From Bacteroidales bacterium (GTDB lineage: Bacteria; Bacteroidota; Bacteroidia; Bacteroidales; CAIWKO01), in contig JALOBU010000001.1 of NCBI GenBank assembly GCA_023228145.1, positions 1-64,000 of the forward strand: 64,000 nt of DNA. Direction: 5' to 3'. The notes below the pieces were generated by a model that saw nothing but the letters and a program-made list of their open reading frames with translations, ran no database searches and was not told the DNA's origin. This document shows, piece after piece, positions 52,101 through 60,238 of the stretch. How positions within the stretch are numbered: position 1 is the stretch's first letter; each line of letters opens with the position of its first letter. Both the position numbers and the translations under genes were made by a program.

Positions 52101-54791
52101 TTCGATTGGGCTGACTGGGCAAGCCGTTCCCGTGAAGGCAAAGAAGGCGCCGCCATGCTGATGTTCTCCGCAGATAAAGAAAAATACCAGGTGGGCGATG
52201 AAGTAAAACTGACCATACCTTCAAGCGATGGAGCCCGCGCATTAGTTACCATAGAAACAGGAAGCAAAGTGCTGCAGTCACACTGGCTGAACACTGAAAA
52301 GGAACAAACAACTTTTAAGTTTACTGTTACAGAAGAAATGGCTCCTAATGTTTATGCCGCAGTTACTATGATACAACCTCACGGCCAGACTGCAAACGAT
52401 TTGCCCATCAGGCTTTATGGTGTTATTCCAATCATAGTCGAAGACCCCAATACACATCTGCGGCCTGTAATCACCATGAACGATGTACTGCGCCCGGAAG
52501 AAAATGCCAGCATAACGATTAAAGAAGAAACAGGAAAAGCCATGACCTATACGGTGGCTATTGTGGATGAAGGATTGCTGGACCTTACAAAATTCACAAC
52601 ACCTGAGCCATGGAATTATTTTTATGCCAAAGAAGCCTTAGGAATAAAAACCTGGGATTTGTATGACTATGTTATGGGAGCTTATGGTGGGCAGCTGGAA
52701 CGCATTCTAAGCATAGGAGGTGGTGACGACGGTGGCGATGGCCCCTCAAAACGCACCAATCGCTTCAAACCCATGGTGAAGTTCTTTGGGCCTTTTGCCC
52801 TGAAGAAAGGCGCTTCCAACACCTATACGTTCAAGATGCCCCAGTATATAGGCTCGGTGCGTGTGATGGTCATTGCCGGACAAGATGGCGCATATGGCAA
52901 TGCCGAAAAAACTGTGGCGGTCCGCAAGCCGCTGATGCTGCTCGGGACACTGCCGCGCGTGGTAGGACCCGGAGAAACAGTGAGCCTGCCGGTAAGCGTG
53001 TTTGCTATGGAGAAATTTGTAAAAAATGTAAACGTTAAACTGACAACCAATGATATGTTTACCATAGAAGACAATCATGTGAAATCCTTGACATTTAAGG
53101 AAATTGGCGATGACCTTGTTACATTTAAGTTGAAGGTAAAAGAAGCTTCAGGAATTGGTAAGGTTAAAATAAATGCCAGCAGCGGAAAGGAAACAGCCGT
53201 CTATGAGATAGAAATTGATGTGCGCAATCCCAACCCGGAAATAACAGAGGTAATTGCCGATGTCATAAAAAGCGGCAAATCATGGAGCGCCGATTATATA
53301 CCTGTCGGCATTGCCGGAACAAATAAGGGCGTTATAGAGGTGTCGTCCATACCGCCTATTAACCTTGAAAAAAGACTTAAGTACCTTATTTCATATCCCT
53401 ATGGCTGCATAGAACAAACTACTTCAGCAGCTTTTCCACAGTTGTTTCTTGCCAACCTGATGGAGCTTGACGATAGTAAGAAAAAAAGTATAGAACGCAA
53501 CATCAAGGCTGCTATAAACCGCATCAGCTCATTTCAGACTCCTTCCGGAGGGTTTTCTTACTGGCCGGGCTACAGCGAAGCAGACCAATGGTCCAGCTGC
53601 TATGCAGGGCATTTTCTGCTCGAAGCGAAGGATTTAGGTTATAATGTTTCTCCAACAATATTGAAAAGATGGGAAAAATATCAAAAAAATATTGCCAAAC
53701 AATGGACTCCTGCGTTTTCGAAATATTATGAATATTCCGACGTAGTGCAGGCTTACCGTCTTTATACCCTGGCACTGGCTAAAGTCCCGGATTTAGGCTC
53801 AATGAACCTGCTGAAAGAACAAAAAAACCTCAGCATACAGGCACGCTGGCGGTTGGCAGCAGCATACCAGTTGGCAGGCCATAGCAACATAGCAAAACAA
53901 ATGGTGGCGAATGCATCCACCATAATTAAACCTTATAAAGAACTTAGTTTTAGCTATGGTTGTGACGAACGTGACCGTGCCATGATTGTGGAAGCCTTGT
54001 CGTTACTTGATATGAGAAGTAAAGCGGCGCCCATTGTGAATATCATCTCATCGCGCCTTAGCAAAGACCAATGGATGAGTACCCAGACAACAGCTTACTG
54101 CCTGCTGGCTATTTCCAAATACGTGGGCAGCGCCGGAATGAGCCCTCTGGACTTCACCTATACCCTGAATAATGGCACTGCGGTGAATAAAAAATCTGCC
54201 AAGCCTGTGGCAACTATTGAGCTGGATATGAAAAAATCAACGCAAAAAGGCAAGCTGAAAATAAAAAATAACGGCAAGGTTATGTTGTATGCCAGGCTCA
54301 TACTCACCGGTATTCCTGCGGCAGGAGAAGAAAAAGCCGGCGAAAGCAACCTGAAAATTGAAGTAGAATATAAGAGCCTAAATGGTGAAAAGATAGATGT
54401 AAGCAAACTGGAACAGGGGACTGATTTTATGGCTGAAGTAAGCATAACCAACCCCGGGTTGATGGGATATTATTATAATATGGCTTTGTCACACATCTTC
54501 CCGTCGGGATGGGAGATACACAACACACGCATGGATGAATCATACGGGCGTGTAACGATGTCATCGTATGACTATCAGGATTTCCGCGACGACAGGGTTT
54601 ATACCTTTTTCAGCATAAAGAGCAATGATAAGAAGATTTACAAGGTGCTGCTCAACGCCAGTTACCTTGGGCGTTTTTATATGCCGACAGTAAGTTGCGC
54701 CGCCATGTATGACGATGCCATTTACGCACGTACCAAAGGACAATGGGTGGAGGTGGTGCCTTATAATGATAAGGCGACGGCAGAAAAATGA
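49191..54791 (+). CDS. Alpha-2-macroglobulin family protein with thioester and Tyr/Asp-rich loop
   Basis: Giant periplasmic protease trap of 1866 residues. The start ATG 49191 (MDKKKIILIG) is preferred, since the 13 residues before it spoil the N-terminal membrane anchor (about 6-26). Domains in order: MG-like beta domains through about 1-560, a bait/MG segment, MG7-like VPQYIGSVRV-type strands (YIGSVRVMVIAG) at about 1220, an alpha-alpha toroid from about 1390, and a receptor-binding-like end. The thioester motif is C1406-I-E-Q1409 in YGCIEQTTS. Between C456 and C511 is an acidic Tyr/Asp-rich loop (residues 484-505). Such proteins entrap proteases attacking the cell envelope. The usual partner pbpC is absent. 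Confidence 0.92.
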   Translation: MDKKKIILIGIITFLIAFTIYLISRASTQSIIKVNPAFKEYVAAFTSGIISTESSIKVRMNFDVADSSMFEKPTEEELFDFSPSIKGKSYWIDTRTVEFRPDSKLEADKLYTAKFYLSKVIHVPDSMRTFIFQFRTTKQAFEVKVDNHKAYSNSNLKWEKISGTIITADVASADDVAKLFDVTQGSKKLKVTVMTGSDKKTFTFVIDSVNRDTKASVVKIKWDGKPILADNKGSYDVEIPSINDFNLFSIVASQNPEPVVSLFFSDPLLEEQDLNGLITLGNINDLKFDIEDNQIKIYPPGEVGGTQVITVYQAVKNINSKELGEKYVDSVTFEDIKPNIRLVGNGTILPSTNGLIFPFEAVNVNAVDVKIFKIYENNISQFLQVNDLDGEREMSRVGKLILKKKIQLQSAGAPVLNYGNWSRYYIDLSELIQAEQGAIYQVTLGIKKAYSTYGNCTEVDEGETDENLNSSWDESVEDEPENWYYYDYYGYYYDYDDDYYYYDWYERDDPCEDSYFRNKVVSRNVLATDIGIIAKVGSTGELHIFTTDLVAGKPMPSVSITVLDYQSQELNKAQTNSDGAAVIQLKKVPYLIVAAKDNQRAYLKMTGGSALSLSMFEVGGEAVRKGIKGFIYTERGVWRPGDSIFLVFILEDKLHKLSPETPVVFDLTNPRGQKVQHIVKTKSVNGFYDFRTATDPNALTGYWTVGIRVGGSYFSKSLKIETIKPNRLKIKLDFGSDMITQSSNGTLEAKWLHGAVARNLKADVTVVLNKTNTVFKKYSSFIFDDPAKRFYSETYKVFSDKLNEEGKAEIIPDIAVSSSAPGVLRAGFETRVFEQGGEFSVDRFSLLYYPFETYVGIKTPEGERYSSMLNTEKNYSIEFVNVNTKGSPVKSGKVQVDIYKVNWRWWWDNSGYDVADFVRSQYNEPYKTFEQGFVSGKGQFNITIPDADWGRYFIRITDLVSGHSTGKIVYFDWADWASRSREGKEGAAMLMFSADKEKYQVGDEVKLTIPSSDGARALVTIETGSKVLQSHWLNTEKEQTTFKFTVTEEMAPNVYAAVTMIQPHGQTANDLPIRLYGVIPIIVEDPNTHLRPVITMNDVLRPEENASITIKEETGKAMTYTVAIVDEGLLDLTKFTTPEPWNYFYAKEALGIKTWDLYDYVMGAYGGQLERILSIGGGDDGGDGPSKRTNRFKPMVKFFGPFALKKGASNTYTFKMPQYIGSVRVMVIAGQDGAYGNAEKTVAVRKPLMLLGTLPRVVGPGETVSLPVSVFAMEKFVKNVNVKLTTNDMFTIEDNHVKSLTFKEIGDDLVTFKLKVKEASGIGKVKINASSGKETAVYEIEIDVRNPNPEITEVIADVIKSGKSWSADYIPVGIAGTNKGVIEVSSIPPINLEKRLKYLISYPYGCIEQTTSAAFPQLFLANLMELDDSKKKSIERNIKAAINRISSFQTPSGGFSYWPGYSEADQWSSCYAGHFLLEAKDLGYNVSPTILKRWEKYQKNIAKQWTPAFSKYYEYSDVVQAYRLYTLALAKVPDLGSMNLLKEQKNLSIQARWRLAAAYQLAGHSNIAKQMVANASTIIKPYKELSFSYGCDERDRAMIVEALSLLDMRSKAAPIVNIISSRLSKDQWMSTQTTAYCLLAISKYVGSAGMSPLDFTYTLNNGTAVNKKSAKPVATIELDMKKSTQKGKLKIKNNGKVMLYARLILTGIPAAGEEKAGESNLKIEVEYKSLNGEKIDVSKLEQGTDFMAEVSITNPGLMGYYYNMALSHIFPSGWEIHNTRMDESYGRVTMSSYDYQDFRDDRVYTFFSIKSNDKKIYKVLLNASYLGRFYMPTVSCAAMYDDAIYARTKGQWVEVVPYNDKATAEK

Positions 54792-54815
54792 AGAAATTAT
54801 GAATAATAAACAAGG

Positions 54816-54878
54816 AATATCGAATGATGGAATGACAAAAAACTTCGAACCTTGACCCTTTGTTCAATATTCGATATT
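54816..54878. repeat. Inverted repeat in the convergent gap after the macroglobulin gene
   Basis: AATATCGAAT (54816-54825) has a perfect reverse complement at 54869-54878, separated by 43 bases, with shorter complementary CAAGG/CCTTG steps inside. The second arm reaches the stop codon of the minus-strand lipoprotein gene. It could end both converging transcripts, but it has no U-tract; more likely it is a degenerate dispersed repeat. Confidence 0.5.
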
Positions 54879-56037
54879 ATTTTATCAGGTAAGATTTGTT
54901 TCTTATCACATTTTTCACTGCTTTCTGCAGGTATTCATTGGCCATCATTATCATATCAAAATCAGAAGGAAAAGGTAGCGGACCGTTACCTAAGCGTTTT
55001 TTAGTCTCGGCGGATAAGGCTCTCAGATCGCCGTTGGCAATAAGATAGCCATTGCTGAAAACCGAATTGGCAGTGATATTTTCAGAGTTCATGAGTTGTT
55101 TGGTGATGTTGTTGTAATGCTCCACTTTACCTGATAACACAGCTTCTTTGTTTTGCTGTATTTCTTTTAGCATGCAGCTCACTTTAATATAACGAGGAAT
55201 TTTGATGTCGTTGCCGGCGCTGTCGTGCATCACATTGCCGTGGTTGTCAAGCTGGTAAGTCCAGCCGTCCTGTATTTCTTTTGATTCTATCCAGTTTTTT
55301 TCCCTGATTCTTTCGGGAGAAACATCTATAACTTTAAGATTAAGCAGTATGGTATAATCGTAATTTATACCTTCCACTTCTTTTGAATCATACCTTACCC
55401 AGCGGGTTTCCGCATCCGAGAGGGTAATTTTCATGAATTCATATTCAAAATCCTGAGGTAATAATGCATAGCTGCTGTTCTTAATATAAAAAATTACATT
55501 GGTCGTGCCCAGAGCAATAGCTTTGTTTATTTGTGCATCCAGGTCCCTGTAATCTTTATAGTGTTTTTTTATTTTCATGAATTCGTCATATGCCTGCCGG
55601 GCGGAAAATTTGTCATTTTGAGACAATAATTTTAGTCCCAAGGCATAATAGTAATCACATGCTTTTTTTTCGGCTTCTATAAGGTCGGTGTCGTAGTTAA
55701 CAATCTCAAAACCTACAGATGCCAGTATTTGTCCGGGCAGGTTTTTCACCAAATCCTGGCGGGTTTTCAGCTGAAAATAATTCTGATAAATTTCTTCCCA
55801 TATCTCGGGCTTACCTGTTTTGCGCAGAAATTCAATTCTGTCGGTATTCTGTATATTTGCCTTTTTAAAAGCCTGTGAAAGCACCCAGATTTCTTTCGCA
55901 TTGTCGGGCTTTTTCATCAGTTTACTAACGGCTTTTTTAGTTGCCATGCTGAAATCGCCTCTTTCGAGGTACTTCTTCGAAGAAGTACATCCTGCAGCCA
56001 GAAACAGGGTAAGCAGTATAATTATTTTTGTTTTCAT
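54877..56037 (-). CDS. Lipoprotein with TPR-like helical N-terminal half
   Basis: A 386-residue lipoprotein: MKTKIIILLTLFLAAGC, lipobox Cys17, then TSSKKYLERGDFSMA. Residues 20-175 are helical and repeat-like (YLERGDFSMATKKAVSKL; YALGLKLLSQNDKFSARQAYDEFMK), resembling TPR units. Residues 180-370 are a mixed beta domain (NVIFYIKNSSYALLPQDFEYEF; YDYTILLNLKVIDVSPERIRE) of a kind I do not recognise. A -7-like box (minus strand TATCTTTG, 56108-56115) lies 71 bases upstream. Function unknown; it may be an envelope assembly lipoprotein. Confidence 0.85.
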   Translation of the reverse strand: MKTKIIILLTLFLAAGCTSSKKYLERGDFSMATKKAVSKLMKKPDNAKEIWVLSQAFKKANIQNTDRIEFLRKTGKPEIWEEIYQNYFQLKTRQDLVKNLPGQILASVGFEIVNYDTDLIEAEKKACDYYYALGLKLLSQNDKFSARQAYDEFMKIKKHYKDYRDLDAQINKAIALGTTNVIFYIKNSSYALLPQDFEYEFMKITLSDAETRWVRYDSKEVEGINYDYTILLNLKVIDVSPERIREKNWIESKEIQDGWTYQLDNHGNVMHDSAGNDIKIPRYIKVSCMLKEIQQNKEAVLSGKVEHYNNITKQLMNSENITANSVFSNGYLIANGDLRALSAETKKRLGNGPLPFPSDFDMIMMANEYLQKAVKNVIRNKSYLIK

Positions 56038-56121
56038 GGCCTTGGTTATTTATGGTTAACAATTATGTAACAATAAAAACAAAATTTAAGCCAAAAAGCA
56101 TTTTTTTCAAAGATAGCTTTA

Positions 56122-56155
56122 TTTGTAACTTTTTTTTGCTTTTATCGTAACTTTG
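56122..56155 (+). promoter_or_regulatory. Promoter of rfbA (Bacteroidota type)
   Basis: TTTG (56122-56125) and TAACTTTG (56148-56155) are 22 bases apart, fitting the -33/-7 consensus. The -7 box is 28 bases before the ATG at 56184. Confidence 0.5.
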
Positions 56156-56183
56156 CTAAAATATATTATATATTGCATTGCAT

Positions 56184-57041
56184 ATGAAAGGAATAATTCT
56201 GGCAGGCGGCTCCGGGACTCGCTTATATCCACTTACCATTGCCATGAGTAAGCAGATGATGCCGATATACGACAAACCCATGATTTATTACCCATTGTCG
56301 GTGCTGATGATGGCAGGTATTTCAGAGATTCTTATTATTTCCACCCCGTACGACCTTCCGAATTTTGAAAAGTTGTTAGGAGACGGACGTGAATTGGGAT
56401 GCAATTTTACTTATGCGGTTCAGGAAGTCCCGAACGGGCTGGCACAGGCATTTATCATCGGCGAAGAATTTATCGGGAAAGAAAAGGTTGCCATGATACT
56501 GGGTGATAATATTTTTTACGGTGCAGGCTTGCAGAAGTTATTACAGGAGAACAACAACCCCGAAGGAGGTGTTGTGTTTGCCTATCATGTTACCGATCCT
56601 CAACGTTACGGTGTCGTGGAATTTGATAAAAAACTCAAAGCCATTTCCATAGAGGAAAAACCTAAAAACCCCAAATCAAACTTTGCCGTTCCGGGATTAT
56701 ATTTTTATGATAACCATGTTATCGAAATTGCAAAAAAAATAAAACCCAGCAAGAGGGGGGAATATGAGATAACCGATATTAATAAATATTATCTTGAACA
56801 AAACAATCTTAAAGTTGCCATATTAACTAGGGGTACTGCCTGGCTTGATACCGGTACTTTTGCTTCATTACTGCAGGCTTCACAATTTGTTCAGGTTATT
56901 GAAGACAGGCAGGGGCTGAAGATAGGGTGTATAGAAGAAGTGGCATATCGTTTGGGGTTTATCAATGTTTCACAACTCAAGGTTTTGGCTGAGAAATATA
57001 TCAAATCGGGTTATGGCGAATACCTAATGTCTATAATATAA
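56184..57041 (+). CDS. rfbA: Glucose-1-phosphate thymidylyltransferase
   Basis: Makes dTDP-glucose from dTTP and glucose 1-phosphate, the first step of dTDP-rhamnose synthesis; 285 residues. The pyrophosphorylase signature GGSGTRLYPLT (about 8-18) and KQMMPIYDKPMIYYPLS are followed by GDNIFYG and GEYEITDIN. ATG 56184 gives MKGIILAGGSG, the family N-terminus; an upstream TTG adds two residues. rfbB, rfbC and rfbD are not in this window. A sugar-nucleotide epimerase gene follows after seven bases. The product would feed surface polysaccharide or O-antigen synthesis. Confidence 0.95.
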   Translation: MKGIILAGGSGTRLYPLTIAMSKQMMPIYDKPMIYYPLSVLMMAGISEILIISTPYDLPNFEKLLGDGRELGCNFTYAVQEVPNGLAQAFIIGEEFIGKEKVAMILGDNIFYGAGLQKLLQENNNPEGGVVFAYHVTDPQRYGVVEFDKKLKAISIEEKPKNPKSNFAVPGLYFYDNHVIEIAKKIKPSKRGEYEITDINKYYLEQNNLKVAILTRGTAWLDTGTFASLLQASQFVQVIEDRQGLKIGCIEEVAYRLGFINVSQLKVLAEKYIKSGYGEYLMSII

Positions 57042-57048
57042 TTCAGAT

Positions 57049-57996
57049 ATGAGAACAATATTAATTACTGGCGGTGCAGGATTTATAGGAAGCTGCCTAG
57101 CGGAAAAGCTTATCGGTGATCCCGAAAATTACGTAGTGCTGATTGACAACCTATCCACAGGCGAGTTGTCCAAACTGCCAAAGATGCCTCAGAAAAACTG
57201 GCGTTTCATCAAATGCGATGTTAATGACTATGAAGACATTTCCGCAGTGATGCTTGCTTTTCCTTTTGAATATATTTTTCATTATGCTGCTGTCGTAGGT
57301 GTGCAACGCACTCAGCTGAACCCAGTAAATGTCCTTAACGACATCAAGGGTATTCATCATATCCTGACTTTAAGCAAAAATACCTCTGTGAAACGTGTTT
57401 ATTTTTCGTCTTCATCCGAAGTATATGGCGAACCTGTTGACCTACCGCAGAATGAATATACAACTCCGCTTAATTCACGTGTGCCTTATGCTGTTGTTAA
57501 AAATGTCGGAGAAGCATATCTGAAATCCTATAAAAAAGAATTCGGGCTTGATTACACTATTTTCCGCTTCTTTAATACTTACGGACCCAAACAAAGCAAG
57601 GATTTTGTCATGTCGCGCTTTATTGGCCTGGCGTTAAAAAATCAAAATATTTCCATTTACGGCGATGGCAGTCAATCGCGCACCTTCTGTTATATTGACG
57701 ATAACGTTGAGGCCTGTTACAACAGCTATATGAATACTGTACTTAAAAATAACAACTCCAACGAAATAATCAATATCGGAAACGATATAGAAATTTCGAT
57801 ATTAGACCTTGCAAATAGAATTATTGCAATGACAAATTCGTCTTCCAAAATAATTTATAAACCACCTCTTGAAGAAGGCGACATGAACAGAAGGCTACCT
57901 GATATTACAAAAATGAAAAAACTCCTGGGCAGGCCTTTGTTGTCTATAGAGGAGGGTATTAGAAAAATTATTAAGATGCCTGAACTCCTGAAATAA
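57049..57996 (+). CDS. NAD-dependent sugar epimerase/dehydratase
   Basis: Extended short-chain dehydrogenase of 315 residues. The Rossmann loop is TGGAGFIGS (about 7-15), the SSSEVYGEP segment supplies the catalytic Ser, and VPYAVVKNVGEAYLKSY supplies Tyr and Lys (YxxxK). FRFFNTYGPKQ and GDGSQSRTFCYIDD are typical of the UDP-glucose 4-epimerase / UDP-glucuronate decarboxylase group. The exact sugar cannot be told. Seven bases from rfbA, so they form one unit. Convergent with frr; the genes are three bases apart. Confidence 0.88.
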   Translation: MRTILITGGAGFIGSCLAEKLIGDPENYVVLIDNLSTGELSKLPKMPQKNWRFIKCDVNDYEDISAVMLAFPFEYIFHYAAVVGVQRTQLNPVNVLNDIKGIHHILTLSKNTSVKRVYFSSSSEVYGEPVDLPQNEYTTPLNSRVPYAVVKNVGEAYLKSYKKEFGLDYTIFRFFNTYGPKQSKDFVMSRFIGLALKNQNISIYGDGSQSRTFCYIDDNVEACYNSYMNTVLKNNNSNEIINIGNDIEISILDLANRIIAMTNSSSKIIYKPPLEEGDMNRRLPDITKMKKLLGRPLLSIEEGIRKIIKMPELLK

Positions 57997-57999
57997 AGC

Positions 58000-58563
58000 C
58001 TATACCGTCATAATATCTTTTTCTTTCTGAGCCAATAGTTTATCAATTCTATCAATAAAATTGTCCGTTAATTCCTGGATTTTACTTTCTGCTTTTTTTA
58101 CAGCATCTTCAGGCACACCTTCTTTTTCCAGTTTTTTCAGTGATTCGTTTGAAGTACGGCGTATGTTTCGGATGGCTACTTTTGCATTTTCGCCTTCAGC
58201 TTTGGCTTTTTTTGCAAGTTCTTTACGCCGTTCTTCTGTCAGCGGAGGAACAATAATTCGTAGTATTTCCCCGTCGTTTTTTGGATTGAATCCCAAGTTG
58301 GCAGCCATAATAGCTTTTTCAATCACCGGCAGCATATTTTTGTCCCAGGGTTGTACAATGATTTGTTTCGGGTCGGGGGTGTTGATGTTTGAAACCTGTT
58401 CCAGGGGTGTCATCACGCCATAATAATCAATTTTGATACAGTCGAGCATTTGTGCACTTGATTTTCCGGTGCGTATTTTTTGTAGTTCCCGCTCCAGATG
58501 AGTTATTGCAATCTGCATACTTTCGGCAGTTTCTTCAAGAACAAAATCTAATTCCTCTGACAT
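58000..58563 (-). CDS. frr: Ribosome recycling factor
   Basis: Splits post-termination ribosomes together with EF-G and RF-independent factors; 187 residues, the normal length. Sequence landmarks: LEREL at the first helix, RTGKSSAQML (about 32-41), YYGVMTPLEQVSNI, PDPKQIIVQPWDKN, PPLTEERRKELAKKAK and AVRN-like AKVAIRNIRR, all typical. It lies 25 bases after pyrH on the same strand, so these are co-transcribed. Cytoplasmic. Confidence 0.97.
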   Translation of the reverse strand: MSEELDFVLEETAESMQIAITHLERELQKIRTGKSSAQMLDCIKIDYYGVMTPLEQVSNINTPDPKQIIVQPWDKNMLPVIEKAIMAANLGFNPKNDGEILRIIVPPLTEERRKELAKKAKAEGENAKVAIRNIRRTSNESLKKLEKEGVPEDAVKKAESKIQELTDNFIDRIDKLLAQKEKDIMTV

Positions 58564-58588
58564 GGTATAAATATTTTTGATTGATTAC

Positions 58589-59299
58589 TTATTTTTTTGT
58601 AACATAGGTGCCCACAGTTTTACCTTGAATAATTTTCAGCAAGTTATCTTTCACATTCATATTAAAAACCACCAGGGGCATATTGTTATCTCTGCAGAGA
58701 GCAAAAGCAGTCATGTCCATCACTTCAAGGTTTTTTTCCAGGGCTTCATCAAAGCTGAGTTGTTTGTATTGTTTGGCCAAAGGATTTTTCTCAGGGTCTG
58801 AATCATAGATTCCGTTTACCCTGGTGCCTTTAAGTATCACATCGGCATTGATTTCGAGTGCGCGGAGCACTGCAGCCGTGTCTGTAGTGAAAAAAGGGTT
58901 TCCTGTGCCTCCTGCAATAATCACCACTTCTCCTTTTTCCAGATGTTTACAAATTCTGCTGCTACTGGTAAGTTCACATACAGGATTTATTTGAAGCCCG
59001 GAAAGCAGTTTGCATTTTATTCCTGCATTTTCAAAGGCCGACTGAAGCGCCAAACCGTTTATGACAGTAGCAAGCATGCCCATATAATCGCCATGCACGC
59101 GGCTGATGTTCATATTATTGCCTTTCAGTCCCCTGAAGATATTTCCTCCCCCGATAACAACAGCTATCTGGACTTGTTTTTCTAGCGCTTTACGGATTTC
59201 TTCCATAAAAAAAACTATACTTGATGCACTCAACCCATAGGATTTCTCTCCCGTCAATGCTTCGCCGCTTAATTTCAATAATATTCTTTTATATTTCAT
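58589..59299 (-). CDS. pyrH: UMP kinase
   Basis: Hexameric bacterial kinase converting UMP to UDP with ATP; 236 residues. The amino-acid-kinase motifs LKLSGEALTG, VVIGGGNIFRG, GTGNPFFTTDTAAVLRA and VLKGTRVNGIYDSDP are present in order, as is AFALCRDNNMPLVVFNM near the end. Start MKYKRILLKLSGEAL is standard. It is separated from tsf by a terminator and has its own -7 box, so pyrH-frr is its own unit. Confidence 0.97.
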   Translation of the reverse strand: MKYKRILLKLSGEALTGEKSYGLSASSIVFFMEEIRKALEKQVQIAVVIGGGNIFRGLKGNNMNISRVHGDYMGMLATVINGLALQSAFENAGIKCKLLSGLQINPVCELTSSSRICKHLEKGEVVIIAGGTGNPFFTTDTAAVLRALEINADVILKGTRVNGIYDSDPEKNPLAKQYKQLSFDEALEKNLEVMDMTAFALCRDNNMPLVVFNMNVKDNLLKIIQGKTVGTYVTKK

Positions 59300-59319
59300 G
59301 GCATAAAATTCTGTTGATG

Positions 59320-59327
59320 CAAAAATA
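59320..59327 (-). promoter_or_regulatory. Likely -7 box of pyrH-frr
   Basis: Minus-strand TATTTTTG matches TAnnTTTG, lying 21 bases before the pyrH ATG and just downstream of the tsf terminator. No clear -33 box; the terminator may occupy that space. Confidence 0.4.
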
Positions 59328-59358
59328 AAAAAAAAGAGAGAACTACAGCCCTCTCTTT
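59328..59358 (-). terminator. Intrinsic terminator after tsf
   Basis: On the minus strand AAAGAGAG (59351-59358) pairs with CTCTCTTT (59333-59340) over a ten-base loop, followed by a T-run. It ends the rplM-rpsI-rpsB-tsf transcript ahead of pyrH. Confidence 0.75.
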
Positions 59359-59381
59359 AATAATTGGTGATAAGTTTAAGA

Positions 59382-60215
59382 TTATCTTACCGACACTCTT
59401 TTGAAGTCCACTATTTTCAGTTCTTTGTCATGATCCGACAAATATTGGCTGACGGTTTTTTTATTGTCTTTAATAAATTCCTGATTTAAAAGGGTGTTTT
59501 CTTTAAAAAATTTATTGAGTTTCCCCATGGCAATTTTTTCGAGCATGTCTTCGGGTTTGCCTTCCTGGCGAGCCTGTTCTTTTCCTATTTCCATTTCATG
59601 CTCAATAATCTCAGGAGCTACATTGTCTTTGTCAAGTGCAATGGGATTCATGGCGGCGATTTGCATCACGACATCTTTTCCCAGTATGTCAATTTCGTTA
59701 ACATTGTTTTTATTGAATCCGACAATAGCCGAAAGTTTATCTCCGTTATGATTATATATGGATACTTTAGGGGCATTAACAAACTGGTAGTCGCCGAGCT
59801 CTATTTTTTCACCTGTTTTTCCCATGTAATCGCTGATGTGCTCTGCCACGGTGCGATTGTTGAAACTCAAGGCTTTTAATTCTTCGATAGTGTTGGGTTT
59901 CTTGTCCAGCGCCACTTCTGAAATAGCTTTGGCTATATCGGTGAACTCCTGGTTTTTTGCCACAAAATCCGTTTCGCAATTCAGCATCACAACGATACCG
60001 AAATTCTGCGAATCGGAAGTTTTTGCAATGACGATGCCTTCGTTAGTTTCACGGTCTGAGCGTTTGTTGGCAACTTTTTGTCCTTTCTTGCGAAGATAGT
60101 CAATGGCTTTTTCAAAATCTCCATCAGTTTCTACGAGAGCGTTTTTACAGTCCATCATACCTGCGCCGGTTGCTTTTCTCAATTTATTGACATCGGCTGC
60201 TGTTATATTTGCCAT
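59382..60215 (-). CDS. tsf: Elongation factor Ts
   Basis: Guanine nucleotide exchange factor for EF-Tu; 277 residues. N-terminal UBA-like ITAADVNKLRKATGAGMMDC, then the TDFV contact motif in LNCETDFVAKNQEF (about 80-93) and a conserved core (VVMQIAAMNP, KDNKKTVSQYL). Length and start match the bacterial family. It follows rpsB by 23 bases on the same strand and ends at the terminator. Confidence 0.97.
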   Translation of the reverse strand: MANITAADVNKLRKATGAGMMDCKNALVETDGDFEKAIDYLRKKGQKVANKRSDRETNEGIVIAKTSDSQNFGIVVMLNCETDFVAKNQEFTDIAKAISEVALDKKPNTIEELKALSFNNRTVAEHISDYMGKTGEKIELGDYQFVNAPKVSIYNHNGDKLSAIVGFNKNNVNEIDILGKDVVMQIAAMNPIALDKDNVAPEIIEHEMEIGKEQARQEGKPEDMLEKIAMGKLNKFFKENTLLNQEFIKDNKKTVSQYLSDHDKELKIVDFKRVSVR

Positions 60216-60238
60216 AGTAATGTTGGTTTTTAGGTTAA

